Position numbers and translations under genes: made by a program
The notes under the pieces: model-generated
Told to the model about the DNA's origin: nothing
What the model saw: only the letters and a program-made list of their open reading frames with translations
Database searches by the model: none
Assembly: GCA_017624795.1 (NCBI GenBank)
Contig: JAGAMJ010000074.1
Location: 1-9,186, forward strand
Source: Clostridia bacterium
GTDB lineage: Bacteria; Bacillota; Clostridia; Oscillospirales; CAG-272
DNA: 9,186 nt
Direction of reading: 5' to 3'
Part shown: one piece after another, positions 6,176-9,186 of the stretch
How positions within the stretch are numbered: position 1 is the stretch's first letter
How the letters are laid out: each line of letters opens with the position of its first letter

Positions 6176-6652
6176 TCAGTCGGGCAACTCATCCGCCAGA
6201 TTGATAAGCGGCACTTTTTGCTTTAACGCGTAAGAGCAGGTGTAAAGCGTTCCGCCGCAGTTTTTTTGTAAAAAGGCGACGCAGCAGTCGCTGCCGTCTA
6301 CCAACGCACGGTTGCGCGTGTGCATACAGGTGGGCGTATAGGCAAGGGAAACGCAATCGACCTGATCTGCCTTTGATAAAATGTATGCAAACAGCTCCCG
6401 CTCGCCCTCGCGCCAGCTCTTGCTTTGGTCACGACAGGGCAGGATCAGGTGCAAGCGGCAGTCGGGACGGCGATCCCGCAAGGCAAGAACGCGCAAGGCG
6501 GCAAGCGTGTCAAATCCCCTAGCACCGCCCGTGCGGAATACGGTATAGCCCTCCTGCGCCAATGCTTCAAGCTTCCCGTCAAGAATGCGCGTCAGGGAAA
6601 CGGCAATATCACCGGGAATCGTACGGTGCCCGGTAAAGCAGCAAATTTTCAA
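6176..6652 (-). CDS. SLOG-family (DUF1273/YpsA-like) Rossmann protein
   Basis: A 158-residue cytoplasmic protein resembling the DUF1273/YpsA branch of the SLOG superfamily, whose members are thought to bind nucleotide-derived ligands. Seen in order from the chosen start: KICCFTGHR (2-10), TGGARGFDTLAALRVL (41-56), HLILPCRDQSKSW (68-80), the CMHTRNRALVDGSD block (109-122) and GGTLYTCSYA (133-142). The gly-rich TGGARGFD loop and RNR..VD.SD are the family ligand-site hallmarks. A TTG start at 6652 is preferred over the in-frame GTG at 6673. A GGAGAGGGGG purine run lies 9 bases before TTG, and the promoter places transcription start only about 5 bases before the GTG. The protein has ten cysteines, high for its size. 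It is divergent from spoIIE. Its ligand and role are unknown. Confidence 0.85.
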   Translation of the reverse strand: MKICCFTGHRTIPGDIAVSLTRILDGKLEALAQEGYTVFRTGGARGFDTLAALRVLALRDRRPDCRLHLILPCRDQSKSWREGERELFAYILSKADQVDCVSLAYTPTCMHTRNRALVDGSDCCVAFLQKNCGGTLYTCSYALKQKVPLINLADELPD

Positions 6653-6684
6653 AGCGGTTTTCCCCCTCTCCACGCGATAATATC

Positions 6685-6712
6685 AGTATAGCACAATTTC
6701 CGATTTTATGAA
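6685..6712 (-). promoter_or_regulatory. Extended -10 promoter of the SLOG gene
   Basis: On the minus strand, TTCATA (6712-6707) is spaced 16 bases from TATACT (6690-6685), with TGC immediately before the -10. Start would be near 6678, leaving about 25 bases of leader before the TTG at 6652. Confidence 0.6.
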
Positions 6713-6794
6713 AGGGGTTTTGAAAATATTCTGCGATCACGCAAAAAAACTTTCGTCCGTATGCGACGCGCTTTGGCAAGAGCGCATCGGATAT

Positions 6795-6878
6795 GGGGGA
6801 AAACGATCTTTCAAAAGCGAATCGCTGCTTTTTTGACAACGGAATGTGACAGTTTTTGAAGCACGGTAGCGATAAAAT
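6795..6878 (+). promoter_or_regulatory. Candidate spoIIE control region (sigmaH-like and Spo0A/sigmaA-like elements)
   Basis: The 244-base gap between the divergent SLOG and spoIIE genes contains no convincing ORF. Two promoter readings are possible. One resembles a sigmaH site: GGGGGAAAA (6795-6803), 12 bases, then AGCGAATCG (6816-6824), with mismatches at three positions. The other is a GTGACA (6846-6851) spaced 21 bases from TAAAAT (6873-6878), the long spacing known for Spo0A-activated sigmaA promoters such as B. subtilis spoIIE. It is accompanied by a 6/7 match to the Spo0A box complement, TTTGACA (6832-6838). Neither match is decisive. Confidence 0.3.
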
Positions 6879-6917
6879 GATACAAAACGGTGTTATCTTG
6901 CAAGGGAGGTTTAAGTA

Positions 6918-9186
6918 ATGAGGATCCGTGTGCGTTCGTCGAAGGAGGCGAAACGGGGGCTACTGTCCCCGCAAAATGAGCGTTTGATCGAAAGTGTTTG
7001 CGTGCAGCTTTTGTTTTTGGCGCTGGGCGCGCTTGTGGGCAGTGCGGAGCTGATCTTTTCGGTGCACCCGTTCGGCGTTGCGCTTGCGGTAGCTACGACC
7101 GCGCTTTTTCCTGCGGTGTCGGTGGGGGCGGCGCTCTTTTATATCTTCACGCGGGAATACGTGACGCTGGTTGCGATCGCGCTGACGGCGGCGGCAAGAG
7201 TTGTTTTGAACTTTTACCCCACAAACGGTGTGAAAAAAACGCGTATTTTTACCGAACGCATCTCGTACCGTGTACTGATCGCGACGGTCGCCTTGTTCTC
7301 TACGGGGCTGTACCGCATCATTCGCGGCGGCTTTCGCTTTTTTGACCTGTTCGCCCTGCTGCTTGGCGTGCTCGCGGCGGGACTCGCAACGCTTTTGTTT
7401 TCGGGTATCTTTGAAAAAAAGGACCGTTTGTTTCCCCACAGCCGTGACATCGGTATCGCCGCACTGGTTCTTTGCTGCATTTTCGCCATGCGCTCCGTTA
7501 ACTTCTTTGGCGTGTACCCTTCGGCGGTCGCGGCGGCGCTTGCCGCGTTTTGGCTGGTGGCACACCGTGGTGTTTCGCTGGGCACAGTGGGCGGCGCACT
7601 GGCGGGGCTCTGCTTTGATTTTCGCATGGCACCGGCGTTCCTTTTGTGCGGACTTTGCTTTGGACTTCTTGAAAAAAGCAGTCGCGGGGGCGGTATTCTG
7701 GTGGGAAGCGGCGCTGCTACGATCTATGCCTTCGCCGTTGCCCGCACGGCAGGCATCACGTTGATCCTGCCTGCGTTGCTTACTGCGGGGGCACTGTTCT
7801 TGGCGGGCGATAGTGCAGGGCTTGTCGAGGGCTCGCCCACCTACCGTCAGACACTGACGAGGCGGCGCGCCGCTCTGCAATCCGCCAAGGCGGGGGAGCA
7901 GCGCGAGAGCGAAGCACAGGTCAAAGAGATATCAGGCGCGCTTTTGGATCTGTCAAGCACGTTCTTTGAGCTCAGCAGCCGTCTGCGTCGCCCGGGGCTG
8001 ATGGATCTGCGCCATTTGTGCGATAAAGCGTTTGACGAGGCGTGTCCGGGGTGCCGCAATCGGGATATCTGCTGGGGCTCGGAATACCAAGCCACGGCAA
8101 GCACGGTGGGTGCGCTGGGAAGCCGTTTGCACGCAAGTGGTGCGGTGGGCAAGGAGCAGATCCCCGCAGATCTTGCGGCAAGATGCACACAGTTACCCTC
8201 AATCTTGAAAAGCATTAACGAGGGGGCACTGCGCCTGTCGGAGGAGGCGTTGCGCGGCGATAAGACCTCGGTGGTGGCAAGCGATTATGCCGCCATTGGT
8301 CGTATTTTAGGCGAAACGTTAGAGGATTCCCGTGACGCGTTCGTGACTGATGCCGCCACAGGCGAGCGCATTTCAGAGCGTTTGCAGCGCCTTGGCTACG
8401 TAATGGAATCGGTCGCGGTCTGCGGCAAAAAGCACCGCCGTGTGATCCTGCGCGGCATTCGCCTGCCGGGCAGGCATTTGAAGGTGAGGGAGCTTCGTCA
8501 GGTGTTGGAGCAGCATTGCCGTTTTGCGCTTGGGGTGCCCGAGATCACCGAGGCGGAGGGTGCCTCGGATCTGGTGTTTCCCGAGCGGACAAAATACGAA
8601 AGCGTCACCGTCAAGGAAACGCGCGTGAAATCAAAGGGCGAAGGGCGCTATTGCGGCGATAGCGTTATGACACTTTCTACGGATAAGGGGTACGATTACG
8701 CATTCCTTTGCGATGGTATGGGCAGCGGAAATCACGCGGCACTGACCTCGGCGCTGGCATCGACCTTTCTATCGCGTATGCTGCGGGCGGGGAGCCGCGC
8801 CGATACCGCTTTGCGAATGCTCAACGGCTTTCTTTCCGCCAGGGGCTCGCGCGAATCGGAGTCCAGCACGACGGTCGATCTGCTTGAAATCGACCGTGTC
8901 AGCGGCGAGGCGTCACTTTTCAAATGCGGTGCGGCTGCGACCTATCTTTTGCGAAGGGGAGAGATCACGCGCTTTTCCTCGCGTACTGCGCCCGTTGGTA
9001 TTTTGGAGTCACTGGATGCCGAGCGGATCCGTTTTTCGGTCAGCGTTGGCGACGTATTGGTGCAAATGAGTGACGGCGTCACCAAGGGCGAGGAGGACTG
9101 CCCGTGGCTTGTAGAGATGCTTGCCGAAAAGTGGGACGGTGATGCCGAAAAATTCGCGCGTATGGCTTTGGGACGCGCCGCGCAGG
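6918..9186 (+). CDS. spoIIE: Stage II sporulation protein E (SpoIIE phosphatase), 3' end cut
   Basis: SpoIIE is the membrane-bound PPM-type phosphatase that dephosphorylates SpoIIAA, freeing sigmaF in the forespore, and also interacts with the division septum. The frame is open from the ATG at 6918 to the window edge, 756 codons; family length is about 800-830, so only the tail is missing. Residues about 27-297 are a run of hydrophobic membrane segments. The linker carries a cysteine cluster (C368, C376, C379, C385, followed by W386). The phosphatase domain shows YCGDS (578-582, D581), DGMGSG (599-604), FKCGAAATYLL, APVGIL and QMSDGVT (716-722, D719), the expected metal-binding aspartates. 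The ribosome binding site AGGGAGG lies 8 bases before the ATG. Residues 1-30 are charged and cytoplasmic. No frameshift was found when the whole stretch was translated by hand. Confidence 0.96.
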   Translation, partial: MRIRVRSSKEAKRGLLSPQNERLIESVCVQLLFLALGALVGSAELIFSVHPFGVALAVATTALFPAVSVGAALFYIFTREYVTLVAIALTAAARVVLNFYPTNGVKKTRIFTERISYRVLIATVALFSTGLYRIIRGGFRFFDLFALLLGVLAAGLATLLFSGIFEKKDRLFPHSRDIGIAALVLCCIFAMRSVNFFGVYPSAVAAALAAFWLVAHRGVSLGTVGGALAGLCFDFRMAPAFLLCGLCFGLLEKSSRGGGILVGSGAATIYAFAVARTAGITLILPALLTAGALFLAGDSAGLVEGSPTYRQTLTRRRAALQSAKAGEQRESEAQVKEISGALLDLSSTFFELSSRLRRPGLMDLRHLCDKAFDEACPGCRNRDICWGSEYQATASTVGALGSRLHASGAVGKEQIPADLAARCTQLPSILKSINEGALRLSEEALRGDKTSVVASDYAAIGRILGETLEDSRDAFVTDAATGERISERLQRLGYVMESVAVCGKKHRRVILRGIRLPGRHLKVRELRQVLEQHCRFALGVPEITEAEGASDLVFPERTKYESVTVKETRVKSKGEGRYCGDSVMTLSTDKGYDYAFLCDGMGSGNHAALTSALASTFLSRMLRAGSRADTALRMLNGFLSARGSRESESSTTVDLLEIDRVSGEASLFKCGAAATYLLRRGEITRFSSRTAPVGILESLDAERIRFSVSVGDVLVQMSDGVTKGEEDCPWLVEMLAEKWDGDAEKFARMALGRAAQ

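Noticed and set aside
6812..6834. AAAAGC/GCTTTTTT hairpin upstream of spoIIE as a terminator or attenuator
   Set aside because: The stem has only two G-C pairs, no plus-strand gene lies upstream, and no leader peptide or alternative structure could be identified.
7415..7421. A-AAA-AAG heptamer in frame in spoIIE
   Set aside because: It falls within a conserved-length coding region with no reason for a short product; it serves as a reminder that the heptamer can occur by chance.
6960..7880. A 306-codon minus-strand open frame
   Set aside because: It lies antisense to the membrane domain of spoIIE, is Arg/Lys/Gln-rich low-quality sequence with no recognisable motif, and mirrors the codon bias of the plus-strand gene.
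1..9186. CRISPR arrays, insertion sequences, tRNA or rRNA genes, phage or defence genes
   Set aside because: No repeat-spacer pattern, terminal inverted repeats, transposase motifs, cloverleaf or rRNA segments were seen on reading both strands.

Overview
The window looks like chromosomal DNA from an endospore-forming member of the Firmicutes, probably a class Clostridia gut-type lineage with moderately high GC. The evidence is a SpoIIE sporulation phosphatase, a long Bacillus/Clostridium-type SRP RNA with an Alu domain, the gene order SRP RNA - dnaX - ybaB - recR (the order known from Bacillus subtilis scr-dnaX-yaaK-recR), TTGACA/TATAAT-like promoters and strong AGGAGG-type ribosome binding sites. 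Assignment below class is not possible from this sequence alone. There is no sign of mobile elements, phage, CRISPR arrays, tRNA or rRNA.

Layout. Bases 1-420 (+) hold the C-terminal half of an ABC transporter ATPase, cut by the window edge. A perfect bidirectional terminator (426-465) separates it from the convergent minus-strand block recR (481-1080), ybaB (1083-1442), dnaX (1488-3149) and SRP RNA (about 3199-3469). That block is driven by a near-consensus promoter at 3493-3521. The DnaX coding sequence carries an in-frame A-AAA-AAG heptamer in its proline/alanine-rich linker, with a -1 frame stop 17 codons later. This is the arrangement that yields the short gamma subunit in E. coli.

Upstream, still on the minus strand, come three separately transcribed genes. 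The first is an unusual free-standing protein related to the C-terminal PEP-binding barrel of PTS enzyme I (3562-4440), which appears to have lost nearly all PEP-binding and catalytic residues. The second is a DUF1846 protein (4571-6055), followed by a strong hairpin terminator and preceded by an extended -10 promoter. The third is a small SLOG/DUF1273-like Rossmann protein (6176-6652) that probably starts at TTG. Divergent to these, spoIIE (6918 to the window end) runs off the right edge with about 756 codons visible.

Most of the window is housekeeping: replication clamp loading (DnaX), recombinational repair (RecR, YbaB), protein targeting (SRP RNA) and sporulation (SpoIIE). The two items most worth following up are the candidate programmed frameshift in dnaX and the enzyme I-like putative pseudoenzyme next to the SRP RNA. 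I found no evidence for a new multi-gene system.
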